DNA of 42,855 nt, from positions 1 to 42,855 of the forward strand of contig PLXX01000105.1 in assembly GCA_003153275.1 (NCBI GenBank), in the 5' to 3' direction. Below, one piece after another: positions 16,768 through 26,878 of this stretch. The position numbers were made by a program, and so were the translations under genes. Under the pieces are notes generated by a model. That model was not told where the DNA came from and did not search any database. It was given only the letters and a program-made list of their open reading frames with translations. The number at the start of each line of letters is the position of its first letter. Within the stretch, counting starts at the first letter, position 1. This DNA comes from Nitrospiraceae bacterium. Lineage in GTDB: Bacteria; Nitrospirota; Thermodesulfovibrionia; Thermodesulfovibrionales; UBA6898.

Positions 16768-17409
16768 CGGATATTTGAAGTAAACCCGAGTTATTTTAGG
16801 GGACACGGAATTGTAGGATCAGACTATGGGGGTTTTTGCACAAAAGGACAAAAAGGTATATTGCCCTACAAAAAGCGCTTATTCGCGCGTGGGTTCACCG
16901 CAATCTTAAGAGCAGTGGAAGCCATTTGAGGTCTTTGGCAAATTTTCTTGCATCTCTGCAAGCAAATGCCGCTTTTCTTGCAAAGCACGCCATTGAGTTA
17001 TGATTGGGGTCGTTTGACGAAAGGGGAATTAAAGTACGCTAAGAAAATTTGTTTTAAATAATGCCGCCTTAGTTCACCCTGAAGGAAATACCCCTTTTGC
17101 GGAATATGCCTTCAACTAAACGGCAAAGATCGGTCTCGTGGGATACAAAGCGCCCCAAAGGGGGTTTTTCAAGTACTGCCTCCATCACAGTGGGCGCCCT
17201 TGTAGTAATTGTGTGAAGTACAATCAAAAATTTAGTCCGCTCGGTGTTAAATACGTCCCGTACAAAACAGATTAGAGACTTTGTGATGCGCATTATGTAC
17301 TCCCTATAACACGCACAGAGAACATTCTCGCTCAAAATGAAGCATTCAACCCGAAATGTAGAGCCCCTTCTTCAGGAGTTTATTTACTACATCTTCCTAC
17401 ACTCAGGCC
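16768..17409. other. Gap without a supported gene
   Basis: About 640 bases of moderately AT-rich DNA. An 88-codon minus-strand frame (17069-17335) has no ribosome site, family motif or supportive context. A small CTTGCA/TGCAAG hairpin occurs near 16950. I see no RNA gene. Confidence 0.4.
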
Positions 17410-18264
17410 TCAATACTCCTTCATGATCTTATACACCGCCGACAGATCGAGGTCGGCGATCCCCTTTGCAAACGTCATCCCGAAAAGTTCCTTTGTTACG
17501 CTGCAGGTAAAGAGCGGGACTTTCATAGTTTTTGCAAGGTCCTGAATGTAGTGCAGGTCCTTGTATATGAGGGCCGACGAGAAATGTCTCGAGAAGTCTT
17601 CCTTGACAAGCTTCTCTTTTTTGGCATTCAGGACCGCCGAGTTGCCGGCACCCGCCGAGAGGATGTCTATCACCATCGCTTTATCGATGCCAGCCTTTTC
17701 TCCAAAAGCAGCTGCTTCTGCCAGTGCGGTCATGAATGCACCGAGGACGAGGTTGTTGATGAGCTTCATCTTAATTGCAAGGGCCGGCTTTTCGAGATAG
17801 AAGATATTCTTCCCGATCTTCTGCAGAAGAGGCGTAGCTTTTTCATAGATGTTTTTGGCTCCGCTGACCAAGACAGTCAGGTTTCCCAGTGAGGCAGGCA
17901 CCACGCTTCCAAGCACAGGGGATTCGAGGTAATGTCCTCCCCGCTCCTCAAGCAACCTGTGAAAATGCAGGACGTCTTCGAAGTGGTTCGTCGTAGTATC
18001 GATTATGATCTTTCCCCCGCAGTTCCCTTCTAAAAGCCCTGACTTCCCCGTCAGTACCGACTCGACGGCGTCGCTGTCGAAAAGGTTGAGAAATATTATG
18101 TCGGCCTTCGTGATAAGCGAGGCAGGTGTGTCGGCCATCTCCGCTCCAATATCGGCAGCTTTTTCCTTCGTCCTGTTCCAAACGATCAGGTCAACGCCCT
18201 GAGACACCAATCGTTTCGCCATCGCCTTGCCCAAATGTCCCAGTCCAATGAATCCCGTCTTCAT
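17410..18264 (-). CDS. NAD(P)-dependent 3-hydroxyisobutyrate dehydrogenase-family oxidoreductase
   Basis: A 284-residue cytoplasmic beta-hydroxyacid dehydrogenase. The Rossmann motif GFIGLGHLGKAMA opens the protein, and NRT at residues 30-32 suggests preference for NADP(H). The conserved block around SPVLGSVVPASLGNL is the substrate loop, and the catalytic Lys is in K-L-I-N-N at about residue 167. Relatives act on 3-hydroxyisobutyrate, tartronate semialdehyde, glyoxylate or succinic semialdehyde, or are imine reductases; the sequence does not decide between them. AAAGGAGG lies correctly before the start. A small minus-strand reading frame sits immediately upstream and may have been co-transcribed. 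Confidence 0.88.
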   Translation of the reverse strand: MKTGFIGLGHLGKAMAKRLVSQGVDLIVWNRTKEKAADIGAEMADTPASLITKADIIFLNLFDSDAVESVLTGKSGLLEGNCGGKIIIDTTTNHFEDVLHFHRLLEERGGHYLESPVLGSVVPASLGNLTVLVSGAKNIYEKATPLLQKIGKNIFYLEKPALAIKMKLINNLVLGAFMTALAEAAAFGEKAGIDKAMVIDILSAGAGNSAVLNAKKEKLVKEDFSRHFSSALIYKDLHYIQDLAKTMKVPLFTCSVTKELFGMTFAKGIADLDLSAVYKIMKEY

Positions 18265-18335
18265 GATTCCTCCTTTAACTTTTTCAGTAGAAATTCAAGA
18301 TATGAGCATCGGAGATGCCCTGCTCCAATTCTCTT

Positions 18336-18431
18336 TCAAAAAGCGCGGCTTGAAAAGCTAAAGCCCTCATGCATCTTTTCCGAAGCCATCATCAACTTTG
18401 CTCGGGGACACATTGCAGTCAGTTTGCTCAT
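18336..18431 (-). CDS. Possible small ORF upstream of the dehydrogenase
   Basis: On the minus strand a ribosome site AAAGGAGACG precedes ATG (18431), giving 31 codons: MSKLTAMCPRAK onward, ending SRAF at TGA. One base change of frame in the TTTTT run would continue it through FERELEQGISDAHILNFY to a TGA, about 49 residues in total, just before the dehydrogenase ribosome site. It is either a small frameshifted gene or chance; the good ribosome site is the main support. Confidence 0.3.
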   Translation of the reverse strand: MSKLTAMCPRAKLMMASEKMHEGFSFSSRAF

Positions 18432-18439
18432 GGGTCGTC

Positions 18440-19468
18440 TCCTTTCCTTTCAGGTGAGATGTTTCTGAACAAATATTCCTTAATCAAAACATATCAGATA
18501 ATGATGCGTTGTCAAGTGACTCTGTTTAGCTTTGAATTTACCTCAAGGCCGGTCACCTATTCCGCCGCAAACTGCCCCCATGGCAGGGGCAGTATTGGCT
18601 TCACCTCGAAACGTGCCCTGATCTGTTCTTTCTGAAGAACCATCATGGTTTGAAAGCAAAGTAACAAGTGCAAAATTCTCAGTGCTAAATGTGGAAGAAC
18701 TGGCTTGACACTGGCTATATACACTGAAAATCATTTTTTTCTGATATACTGCAATCATACACAGAAACTTTTCAAACGGCGCGTTCTTAATCCGTGTGAG
18801 GTATGCGCGGATCAATCCGCTCGATTACAAACTCCTGGAACAGCTGACCGCCTCCTCAGTCTATCCTTTTGTCATGGGTATGGACATCTTTAAGCTCAGT
18901 AAATGTTTTTTTAAGGGATTTAAGAACTTCGCTTCCAGTGTAGGGTGCGCGGTTTTCTGTCATAACTTGGTTATGCTGGCACGAACGTAAAAATATAACT
19001 CATAAATTGAAGGATTTACTGGACTCCGTGGAGAGGTGTTTTCAAAATCGGGGTAAAAGCTCTGTTACAGGTGAAATTTATTAATAGAATGACTCGATCG
19101 CAGCAAATAGGGATATCATGAAAAGCTTAGGACAAGAATTTCAACTGCAAAATAGCCTTTCACAACAGAAACTAACTAGCGGTTGAGAATGTATGATATT
19201 TTTTGCCAGTGAGGCGCAGCGATAGTTGTTTCCCGCAATAAAATATCAGGGTTTTCCCCTATTGTTTTTACCCACACAAATAGCCACAATTACATTATCG
19301 ACCGCAAGAATCAGGAAATGGAGAAGAGGAGAAGATTAGAAGGGGGCCTTTGACTTTATTTAAAATCATGCGGGCACTGCCTAACCACTTTTTCTCTACA
19401 ACTCTACACAGAGTGACTAGCAACAACATAAGTCATTATTTCCCGATAGTTAGGGGGATTGCACCCTA
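18440..19468. other. Long gap upstream of the chemosensory operon
   Basis: About 1 kb with no convincing gene. A 64-codon plus-strand frame (18796-18990, containing RINPLDYKLLEQLTASSVYP) lacks a ribosome site and family signature; it could be a fragment of a lost gene. The promoter of the chemosensory operon should lie in the right part, but I cannot assign it with confidence. Confidence 0.4.
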
Positions 19469-20968
19469 ATGAAATATATTGACGATAAACTACTCGAACG
19501 CTTTAAAAGGCTTGTATCTGACCACATTGGGTTCTGCATTCGAGAGGGGGATAATGAAACATTCCGCAAGGCACTGATAGCGGAGATGAAGAGATTGAAC
19601 ATTGTAGAGCCTGCAGGATATTTGTGCTTCCTTGAATCAGATACCGTAGAAAGCAAGCAGCAATGGAAAACGCTCATAATATCAATTACAACGGGGGAAT
19701 CCTATTTTTTCCGTGATAAGGGGCATTTCTTTCTGCTTCAAAGTAGCATCCTGCCGGAGTTGATAAAAAATAAGGAAATCGAGCGCTCTCTCCGAATATG
19801 GTGCGCAGGCTGCTCAACCGGGGAAGAACCTTATTCTGTTGCAATTCTTCTTGACATGCTTTTGGAGGACAAAAGAGGATGGAACATATTCATTACCGGT
19901 ACCGACATAAATGACGAATCCGTGAAAAAGGCGAAACGCGGCAGATATTCCCCATGGTCATTCCGACTGGTGGATAAAGCCATAAAAGAAAAATATTTTA
20001 AAAGGCGTCAGGATGAATGGGAGATTAATGAGAATATAAAAAAGATGGTGAACTTCCAATACGGCAACTTGATCGAGGATGGTTTCTTTTCCCAAAAACC
20101 CGAACTCTGCAACATGGACATCATCATCTGCCGTAATGTTTTTATTTATTTCAATAAGGAAGCTGTTGCCTCGGTATTAGATAAATTCATAAATGCATTG
20201 AATGATGGAGGATATCTTATAACAGGACATGGCGAACTTCGTGGACATGACCTTATGAACCTGAGCCAGATTATGTACCCGGAGGCTGTGATATATAAAA
20301 AGACGTTAGAGTCGAAGAGACGAACTCCTGAAATAGCCCTATCCCCGGAAGTAAGAAAAGAGAAAAAAGACCTGGAATTCAAGATAAAGCCCGTTTTGAA
20401 ATCTCCCTTGGCGGTATCAGTGTCAAGCAATAAAAAGCCCATGGACCCTAAACCTGATATAGGAGAACTCATTAAGAAAGGACGATGTACCGAGGCCATT
20501 AATAAGGCGGAAGGCCTCTTGAATAAATGTAAAGATGACATTGACATGCTTTGTCTTATGGCTCAAGCTTATGCCAACTCAGGAGACTATGATAAGGCAG
20601 AAAGCGTTTGCAGAGGGGCCATGAATATCAATGCGAACGCCGCAGATCCGTATTTTCTTCTTGCTAATATTGCAGAGGCCAGAGGCAACGACGAAGAGGC
20701 AAAAGATTTATTCAGGAAAGCAATCTATCTCAATCCTTCCTTTATTGCAGCCTATTGTGAACTCGCCGGAATTTATGAGAAGGGAAATGATATCCCGCGC
20801 GCCAAAAAAGCCCGTTCTACGGCAATTGAACTTCTTAAATATTTACCTTCCAGCTCGTCTGTAAAACCATATGATATTACCGCTGGAGAATTGCTTGCAT
20901 ATGTTCTGGCGCTCATTAGACCAGGAAAGGAGACATTAGTGCTGTCAGGGGAGAAAAGCAGACGATGA
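19469..20968 (+). CDS. cheR: CheR methyltransferase with C-terminal TPR repeats
   Basis: S-adenosylmethionine-dependent methyltransferase that methylates glutamates on the chemoreceptor to set adaptation. The N-terminal helical domain (residues 1-75) leads into the SAM domain, with TGESYFFRD, the SAM loop IWCAGCSTGEEPYS, GTDINDESVKKAKRG, and the IIICRNVFIYFN motif. After a variable linker (residues about 275-320) come two or three TPR repeats (CLMAQAYANSGDYDKAESVC; ANIAEARGNDEEAKDLFRKA), typical of CheR proteins in non-flagellar or alternative chemosensory systems, where the TPRs mediate protein contacts. The 499-residue gene opens the operon and overlaps cheW by four bases. Confidence 0.93.
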   Translation: MKYIDDKLLERFKRLVSDHIGFCIREGDNETFRKALIAEMKRLNIVEPAGYLCFLESDTVESKQQWKTLIISITTGESYFFRDKGHFFLLQSSILPELIKNKEIERSLRIWCAGCSTGEEPYSVAILLDMLLEDKRGWNIFITGTDINDESVKKAKRGRYSPWSFRLVDKAIKEKYFKRRQDEWEINENIKKMVNFQYGNLIEDGFFSQKPELCNMDIIICRNVFIYFNKEAVASVLDKFINALNDGGYLITGHGELRGHDLMNLSQIMYPEAVIYKKTLESKRRTPEIALSPEVRKEKKDLEFKIKPVLKSPLAVSVSSNKKPMDPKPDIGELIKKGRCTEAINKAEGLLNKCKDDIDMLCLMAQAYANSGDYDKAESVCRGAMNINANAADPYFLLANIAEARGNDEEAKDLFRKAIYLNPSFIAAYCELAGIYEKGNDIPRAKKARSTAIELLKYLPSSSSVKPYDITAGELLAYVLALIRPGKETLVLSGEKSRR

Positions 20969-22050
20969 CAGATCAATCATTTGTTATATTCAGCCTGCGC
21001 GGATTAATTCTCGCTGTTGATGCGAAAGTAGTCAGAGAGATAATCTGGCTTCCTGAGCTTACCCTGATCGAAGAATGCCCTTTCTACATTGCAGGCGTTG
21101 TTAATATGCGCGGCAGGATCTTACCAGTAATGGATTTAAACGTCCGCTTCGGGCATGCCCCTCAGAGATACAGTTGTTTAGACAGGGTTATTATCCTTGA
21201 CGTTTCAGAATTCATTTCTGAAACGTCAAGTCAGCAATCTCTGCTCCCAAGCCTCAACTCTCATTTTGATCTGATGGGAATAATTGTCAATGAAGTGCTG
21301 GACCTCATTGATATTCCTGAGGACAACATTGAACCGGCGCCTTTTGAAGGTAGCGGATTAAACCCTCATCCTCAGTTTGTACGAGGTGAAGCTACGGCCG
21401 GAGAAGATATTATCATGATTTTAAACAACCGGGCCATCCTGGAACCTGAACTGCACATTAATGAAGCTGAACTTGAAAATACCGTGTCCACCGTACAATC
21501 CGCAATAGGCTATTTCTGTCCTGAAGCAGACCCAAAAGAATGGGAGATTTTTCATAATAGGGCAATAAATCTCCAACATTTATTCGGCAGTGAAGATTCT
21601 GCCAAATCAATGGCTGTGGCTGTAATCCGCCTAAACAATGAATACCTTTGCGTTGAGCTTGAGTCGGTACTTCAGTTTTCAAATTTACACAATTTAACCC
21701 CAATGCCATGCTGTCCCGAGCATATTGCAGGCAATATGAACCTTCGTGGCAATGTCCTGACTGTGCTTGATATCAGGGGCTTGTTGAATATGCAGGCTGG
21801 CAAGATCAATGAATCAACAAAGGTTATTGTTGCTGATTCAGGAGAATTTCCCGTCGGAGTGGTAATTGATGAGATACTCGATGTTATATATTTAAAAGCG
21901 GTGGATATTGTTCCGGTCCCATCCTCTATAAGGATTATCAATGATAAATTTGTTAAAGGCGCTGCTCCTTATGGCAGTAGAATGATGGCCATTCTGGATT
22001 TCAAGGCGATACTGTCCTGGGATGGGTTAACAGTGAACGAAGAAGTGTAG
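20965..22050 (+). CDS. cheW: Double-domain CheW coupling protein
   Basis: Scaffold protein bridging chemoreceptor and CheA. It contains two complete CheW domains in tandem, residues about 5-160 and 210-350. Each shows the NMRGRILPVMDL or NLRGNVLTVLDI hallmark and a following VIDEILDV-type strand (IIVNEVLDLI in domain 1). Tandem CheW proteins are less common than the usual 150-residue form and may occupy two positions in the receptor array. In domain 1 the loop around residues 76-97 (SEFISETSSQQ onward) is longer than in domain 2 and is encoded partly by a perfect inverted repeat at 21196-21230. It starts within the end of cheR (ATGA overlap). Confidence 0.9.
   Translation: MTDQSFVIFSLRGLILAVDAKVVREIIWLPELTLIEECPFYIAGVVNMRGRILPVMDLNVRFGHAPQRYSCLDRVIILDVSEFISETSSQQSLLPSLNSHFDLMGIIVNEVLDLIDIPEDNIEPAPFEGSGLNPHPQFVRGEATAGEDIIMILNNRAILEPELHINEAELENTVSTVQSAIGYFCPEADPKEWEIFHNRAINLQHLFGSEDSAKSMAVAVIRLNNEYLCVELESVLQFSNLHNLTPMPCCPEHIAGNMNLRGNVLTVLDIRGLLNMQAGKINESTKVIVADSGEFPVGVVIDEILDVIYLKAVDIVPVPSSIRIINDKFVKGAAPYGSRMMAILDFKAILSWDGLTVNEEV
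21196..21230. repeat. 15-bp perfect inverted repeat inside cheW
   Basis: CTTGACGTTTCAGAA (21196-21210) and its exact reverse complement (21216-21230) flank the 5-base loop TTCAT. The hairpin lies in the coding region at residues 78-89, in the loop that is longer than in the second CheW domain of the same protein. Confidence 0.85.
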
Positions 22051-22101
22051 CAATTTTAATATTGGATTTAACACTCAAGTTCCGAACCGAGGAGGAAAAG
22101 A

Positions 22102-23553
22102 ATGAAAAGGATTTATAAGGTTAGGCACATTATGTACGGTTTCGGCTTCATCTTCTTGATTATGATTATAGTCGCCTTATTTTCTTGGCTTAATACCAAC
22201 AATTTTAAGCAGGCCATGTTTTGGGATGAACATACACATGAAGTCAAATTGACCGTGGCCGATATCAAAAAGGCTACGGTTGACGCAGAAACAGGACAGC
22301 GGGGGTATCTCTACACTGGCATGGAGACCTATCTGGAGCCATACAACAAGGCTAAAGATAGTATCGGAGAGAAAATCGATGGCCTTGCAAAAGAAATTAG
22401 AGACAACCCTGTTCAGGTTGAACGGGTTAACAAGATACGTAAGCTGACTGAGGATAAATTCAAGGAACTTGAGGAAACTATAGTTCTGAAAAGGGCTGGG
22501 AAGGAGCATGATGCCAGGAATATAGTCTTAACCAATAAAGGTAAGACAATCATGGATGAACTGCGTGTAAAGTTTGACGAAATGGAGAAGACGGAGGATG
22601 ACTTGCTCGTAGACCGCAAGAAGGCTGCTAATGAATCTATCAGCAGGGGGATAGTTATCACATTTGGAGGTACCCTGGTGACCCTTCTGGTCGGCATATT
22701 TGTAGCTAAGTTTATCTCCTTGAACATCATGAAGCCCATTAACGATGCAGTTCTGGGTATGTCCAGTACTGCTAACGAGATAGCGGCAACAGTAAATCAG
22801 CATGAACGTACGGCTTCACAACAGGCTTCAATGGTTAACGAGACGACGACCACCATTCAGGAATTGGGTACATCTTCGAGGCAGACCTCAGAACAGGCCT
22901 CAGCCGCTGCAGAGGTCGCCCAGAAGTCCTTAAACGCGACAGGGGAAGGGACGGTTATAGTCAAGCAGGCAATTGAAGGCATCAATAACGTTGGGGCCAA
23001 GGTAGGCATGATTGCAGACCAGATACTTAAATTGGGAGAGCAGACTGCCCAGTTGGGAAATCTTGCCAACATGGTCAAGGACCTCTCAGGCGAGATAAAT
23101 ATGCTTGCGCTTAATGCAGCGGTCGAGGCAGCACGTGCAGGCGAACATGGCAAGGGCTTTGCGGTTGTTGCAGGCGAAATAAGGAAGCTTGCCAATGAAA
23201 GCAAGAAATCTGCGGAGCAGTCAAATGCGGTCATATCAGATATACAGAAGGCGACCAACTCAACGATACTCAGGACGGAGGAAGGTACAAAGGTGGTTGA
23301 AGAGGTGACGGCATATACCCGGAATGTTGGGGAGTTATTCAATTCCCTGTCTGAGGCGGCGAATATATCTTACGAGAATGCACAACAGGTGTTATTGAAT
23401 GCAAAGCAGCAGGCAACGGCTATAGGTCAGGTTGTGGAAGCCATGAACGGCCTGAACACAGGAGCAAGAGAGACGGCGGCCGGGATAGTGCAGACTAAGG
23501 CAGGAATAGAACAACTGAACAATGCAGCGGCGAATCTAAAACAGATTCTGTGA
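22102..23553 (+). CDS. Methyl-accepting chemoreceptor with CHASE3 sensor domain
   Basis: Transmembrane receptor of the chemosensory array. AGGAGG precedes the ATG. TM1 ([16 protein letters not shown]) is followed by a periplasmic helical CHASE3 domain, residues about 35-170, with its typical [13 protein letters not shown] motif, then TM2 ([19 protein letters not shown]). The cytoplasmic part begins soon after with KPINDAV; a full HAMP domain is hard to see and may be short or absent. The highly conserved hairpin tip reads [20 protein letters not shown] and continues [17 protein letters not shown]. There is no C-terminal pentapeptide for CheR docking, in line with the TPR-type CheR. The ligand is unknown. 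Confidence 0.93.
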   Translation: MKRIYKVRHIMYGFGFIFLIMIIVALFSWLNTNNFKQAMFWDEHTHEVKLTVADIKKATVDAETGQRGYLYTGMETYLEPYNKAKDSIGEKIDGLAKEIRDNPVQVERVNKIRKLTEDKFKELEETIVLKRAGKEHDARNIVLTNKGKTIMDELRVKFDEMEKTEDDLLVDRKKAANESISRGIVITFGGTLVTLLVGIFVAKFISLNIMKPINDAVLGMSSTANEIAATVNQHERTASQQASMVNETTTTIQELGTSSRQTSEQASAAAEVAQKSLNATGEGTVIVKQAIEGINNVGAKVGMIADQILKLGEQTAQLGNLANMVKDLSGEINMLALNAAVEAARAGEHGKGFAVVAGEIRKLANESKKSAEQSNAVISDIQKATNSTILRTEEGTKVVEEVTAYTRNVGELFNSLSEAANISYENAQQVLLNAKQQATAIGQVVEAMNGLNTGARETAAGIVQTKAGIEQLNNAAANLKQIL

Positions 23554-23580
23554 TTGTCTAATGCGAAATAGGCCACTGAG

Positions 23581-25812
23581 ATGATAGAAGATGATGAACT
23601 GAGAAATATTTTCAAGCTTGAAAGCGCAGAACATATCCAGCGGCTTGAGGACGATTTTCTGCGTCTTGAAAAGGATCCGGGCAACTCAGCAATACTTGAA
23701 GAGGCATTTCGTGAGGCGCACAGCCTTAAAGGGGCTGCCCGCATGCTTGGGCTGACTGGCATTGAGGCAATATCTCATCGTATTGAAGATATTCTCGGTT
23801 ACTCAAGAAAAGGTTCTGTCCCCTTGTCTTCAGAAGTTATTGACCGGTTATGTAAGGGGCTTGATGCGCTGCGAGATCTTGTTAAAGAAGTTGTCACGGG
23901 TGAGCAGTCAGGTGTTATTGTTTCTCACCTGCTTGAGCAACTTAAGATTAGTACAGAGATCAGAGATCGGAGTTCCATAGCACACGAAAATAACTCAAAT
24001 CGAGAAATGACAAAACACGAGACCAAAGAGACATCTTTGACCGATCAACAATCCTTAGTCACAGAGTCCGATAGATCTATCCGGAACATGGAGGAAAAGG
24101 GACCGGTCTTAGGTGTTTTTCGTATAGATACGATACGCGTGGAGACTCAAAAGCTTGATAAACTAATGTCACACACTGGCGAATTAAACGTAACTAAGCT
24201 CAGGATTGAACAGAGGCTGGAGGATATTAAGAATGTCATAGTGCTGTGGGAAGACATATCCAAGAAACTTCCGAAATCCGGGATAGAAAACAATTCAAAA
24301 ATGGAAATGTTCGACGCTTGGCTCAACACTCTAAAAAATGCATTTCACGAGGACAGTTCAAGGCTTGGCCGTATCACTTCTGAACTTGAGGACATCACTA
24401 ACCAGATTCGTCTTTTGCCTATATCCACAATATTCAATCTGTTTCAGAGGATGGTCAGGGACCTGTCAAAGGATAAGGGAAAGGAGGTCCAGCTTGTTAT
24501 TGTAGGTGGGGAGACAGGCGCAGACAAGCGCATTATAGAGGAAATGAAAGACCCTCTGATGCATATGCTGAGAAATGCCGTTGACCACGGGATTGAGACG
24601 CCCGATGATCGTGAAACAAAGAATAAGCCGCGCACAGGCACCATCACTTTAAAAGCACATCAGACCCCAGTTAATCTGATAATTGAGGTGAGCGATGACG
24701 GGCAGGGGCTTGATGAAGAGGCTATTAAACGAGCCGCACTGAAAAGAAAAACAATAAATGAAAGTGAACTTGATGCAATGTCTCCTTCACAGATTCAATC
24801 GCTGATATTTGTTTCAGGGGTTTCGACAAGCACTTTTGTATCTGATATCTCCGGCAGGGGGGTTGGGCTTGATGTAGTAAGAGCAAATGTGGAGCGTCTT
24901 AAAGGGACAATCCACATTGAATCTTTGCCTGAGAGGGGTTGTACTATCAGAATTCATCTTCCTTTAACCCTTGCAACCTCACGCGTAATGATTGTGGCGG
25001 TTAACAATCTGAAGTATGCTCTGCCAGTTGAGAATATTCAGACGACCTGTCTCATAGACTTCAAAAATATATTTACCATTGAAGGGCGTAAGACAATAAT
25101 AATCGACAAATTACCTGTCCCGGTAGCCGATCTATCCGACCTACTTGAAGTAAAAGGCGTAAATGCGGTTTGCAAAGGATATGTTTCCGTATCTAAAAGA
25201 ATTCCGTGCATTATTATCTCCACCGTAGATGGTACCCTTGGTCTTTTTGTGGATGAACTACTCGATGAACAGGCTGTAGTGCTTAAAAATTATAGCAGCA
25301 TAGTAAAACGGGCGAGGAATATCTCCGGCGCGACAATTCTTGGCACCGGAGATGTCTGTATGGTTTTAAACCCTTATGATCTTATTCGATCTGTAAAAAA
25401 GAAGGGAACTCCAATTCTGCAAGAGAAGCATGACGAAGCAACAGAAACCAGGCAAAGCATACTGGTGGCCGAGGATAGCATTACTGTACGAACACAAATG
25501 AAACGCATCCTTGAAGGCGCCGGATATGAGGTTACTGTCGCCGTGGATGGCGTGGATGCCTACAATAAACTTGGAGCCCGGTCTTTTGATGCGCTTATCT
25601 CTGATATCATGATGCCAAATATGACCGGATTAGCGCTTACAGAAAAAATACGTCAGAACAAAAAATACGGGGATTTGCCGGTTATTCTTGTTACATCACT
25701 CTCATCAGATGAGGACAAACAAAGAGGTCTGGAGGCAGGTGCAAACGCATATATAACAAAACCTTCTTTTGACCAGAAAGTTCTTCTGGAAACTCTAAGA
25801 AGATTAATATGA
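23581..25812 (+). CDS. cheA: Hybrid CheA histidine kinase with C-terminal receiver (CheA-REC)
   Basis: Central kinase of the chemosensory system. The Hpt domain (residues 1-105) carries the phospho-accepting His47 in EAHSLKGAARMLG. A linker is followed by the dimerisation/ATPase domains (MLRNAVDHGIETPDD N-box, EVSDDGQGLD, and ISGRGVGLDVVRANV), then the CheW-like P5 domain, and finally a receiver domain from about residue 625 (LVAEDSITVRTQMKRILEGA, SDIMMPNMTG, VTSLSS, KPSF). The fused receiver may act as phosphate sink or output, which fits with no separate intact CheY in the cluster. The CheY-binding P2 domain seems reduced to a polar linker. It overlaps cheB by four bases. Confidence 0.93.
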   Translation: MIEDDELRNIFKLESAEHIQRLEDDFLRLEKDPGNSAILEEAFREAHSLKGAARMLGLTGIEAISHRIEDILGYSRKGSVPLSSEVIDRLCKGLDALRDLVKEVVTGEQSGVIVSHLLEQLKISTEIRDRSSIAHENNSNREMTKHETKETSLTDQQSLVTESDRSIRNMEEKGPVLGVFRIDTIRVETQKLDKLMSHTGELNVTKLRIEQRLEDIKNVIVLWEDISKKLPKSGIENNSKMEMFDAWLNTLKNAFHEDSSRLGRITSELEDITNQIRLLPISTIFNLFQRMVRDLSKDKGKEVQLVIVGGETGADKRIIEEMKDPLMHMLRNAVDHGIETPDDRETKNKPRTGTITLKAHQTPVNLIIEVSDDGQGLDEEAIKRAALKRKTINESELDAMSPSQIQSLIFVSGVSTSTFVSDISGRGVGLDVVRANVERLKGTIHIESLPERGCTIRIHLPLTLATSRVMIVAVNNLKYALPVENIQTTCLIDFKNIFTIEGRKTIIIDKLPVPVADLSDLLEVKGVNAVCKGYVSVSKRIPCIIISTVDGTLGLFVDELLDEQAVVLKNYSSIVKRARNISGATILGTGDVCMVLNPYDLIRSVKKKGTPILQEKHDEATETRQSILVAEDSITVRTQMKRILEGAGYEVTVAVDGVDAYNKLGARSFDALISDIMMPNMTGLALTEKIRQNKKYGDLPVILVTSLSSDEDKQRGLEAGANAYITKPSFDQKVLLETLRRLI

Positions 25813-26876
25813 TTAAGACCCTGCTAGTTGACGATTCTCCTATTGCTATCACAATCCTTAAAAGAATGCTGGCTAAGTCACCGGAAATACAGGTTACCGG
25901 CACAGCCGCTAACGGCAGCGAGGCTTTATCCCTCATTCCTCGGATAAAGCCAGATGTAATCTGCACTGACCTTCATATGCCGGTGATGGACGGTCTCGAA
26001 TTTACTAAAGAGGTCATGGCAAGGCATCCTCTGCCGATACTTTTGGTAAGTGTATCTGCTTACAAAGATTCACTTAATGCCTTCAAAGTCATGGAAGCGG
26101 GCGCCATTGATGTTTTTATAAAGCCAAGGGCAAGCTTTGAGCTTGACTATGAGAGACTTGCCCCTGAGTTGATCAGGAAGATCAAGATACTTTCAGGGGT
26201 CCATGTATTCAGTAGGCATAGGTCCACCCCAACACCCGAGGTCGGCATTTCAGATATACGAGATTTAAAATCATTAATACGCCTTCCGAAATCTAAGGTC
26301 AGCATCATCGTTATTGGCGCATCAACGGGAGGTCCCCAGGCGCTCTACATAATATTGGCTAAATTGCCATCTGATTTTCCCTTGCCGATCGTCTGTATTC
26401 AACATATCAGTGAGGGCTTTTTGCAGGGGCTAGTTACCTGGCTCTCATCCCAATGCATGATGAAGGTCGAGATAGCAAAAGCTGGTGCGATTCCTCAGCC
26501 TGGTATTATTTATTTTCCCCAGGAAGACACCCATCTGAAGATTGATAATACAGGCAGGTTTGTCTTATCAACCGAGCCGCTCTTTGGCGGGCATCGCCCT
26601 TCTGTAACCATAACCATGAGGGCAGCAGCCGAATACTATGGGACTGAGGTCTTGGGTGTCCTTTTGACAGGGATGGGAAACGACGGGGCCGCGGGGTTGC
26701 AGGCTGTGCAAAATGCGGGCGGAATTACTATTGCGCAGGATGAAGCAAGCAGTATTGTCTTTGGCATGCCTAAAGCAGCTATTGAGCTTGGTGCCGCCGG
26801 ATATATTGTGTCACTTCATGAAATAGGGCCGTTGATCTTGAATCTTGTAGTGAGACTTCTGGAGCGAAAGGGGTAG
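25809..26876 (+). CDS. cheB: CheB receptor methylesterase/deamidase
   Basis: Removes methyl groups from the chemoreceptor, balancing CheR. The N-terminal receiver contains the acidic pair at residues 8-9 and the phospho-acceptor Asp54 in CTDLHMPVMDGLEF, with K in FIKPRA. The C-terminal esterase domain shows the catalytic triad: Ser in IGASTGGPQA, His in CIQHIS, and Asp in LLTGMGNDGAAG. Length, 355 residues, is typical. It begins in the stop codon of cheA (ATGA) and is separated by two bases from the next gene. Confidence 0.95.
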   Translation: MIKTLLVDDSPIAITILKRMLAKSPEIQVTGTAANGSEALSLIPRIKPDVICTDLHMPVMDGLEFTKEVMARHPLPILLVSVSAYKDSLNAFKVMEAGAIDVFIKPRASFELDYERLAPELIRKIKILSGVHVFSRHRSTPTPEVGISDIRDLKSLIRLPKSKVSIIVIGASTGGPQALYIILAKLPSDFPLPIVCIQHISEGFLQGLVTWLSSQCMMKVEIAKAGAIPQPGIIYFPQEDTHLKIDNTGRFVLSTEPLFGGHRPSVTITMRAAAEYYGTEVLGVLLTGMGNDGAAGLQAVQNAGGITIAQDEASSIVFGMPKAAIELGAAGYIVSLHEIGPLILNLVVRLLERKG

Positions 26877-26878
26877 AC

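Noticed and set aside
17069-17335. 88-codon minus-strand gene
   Set aside because: No ribosome site, no recognisable domain, and isolated in a non-coding stretch.
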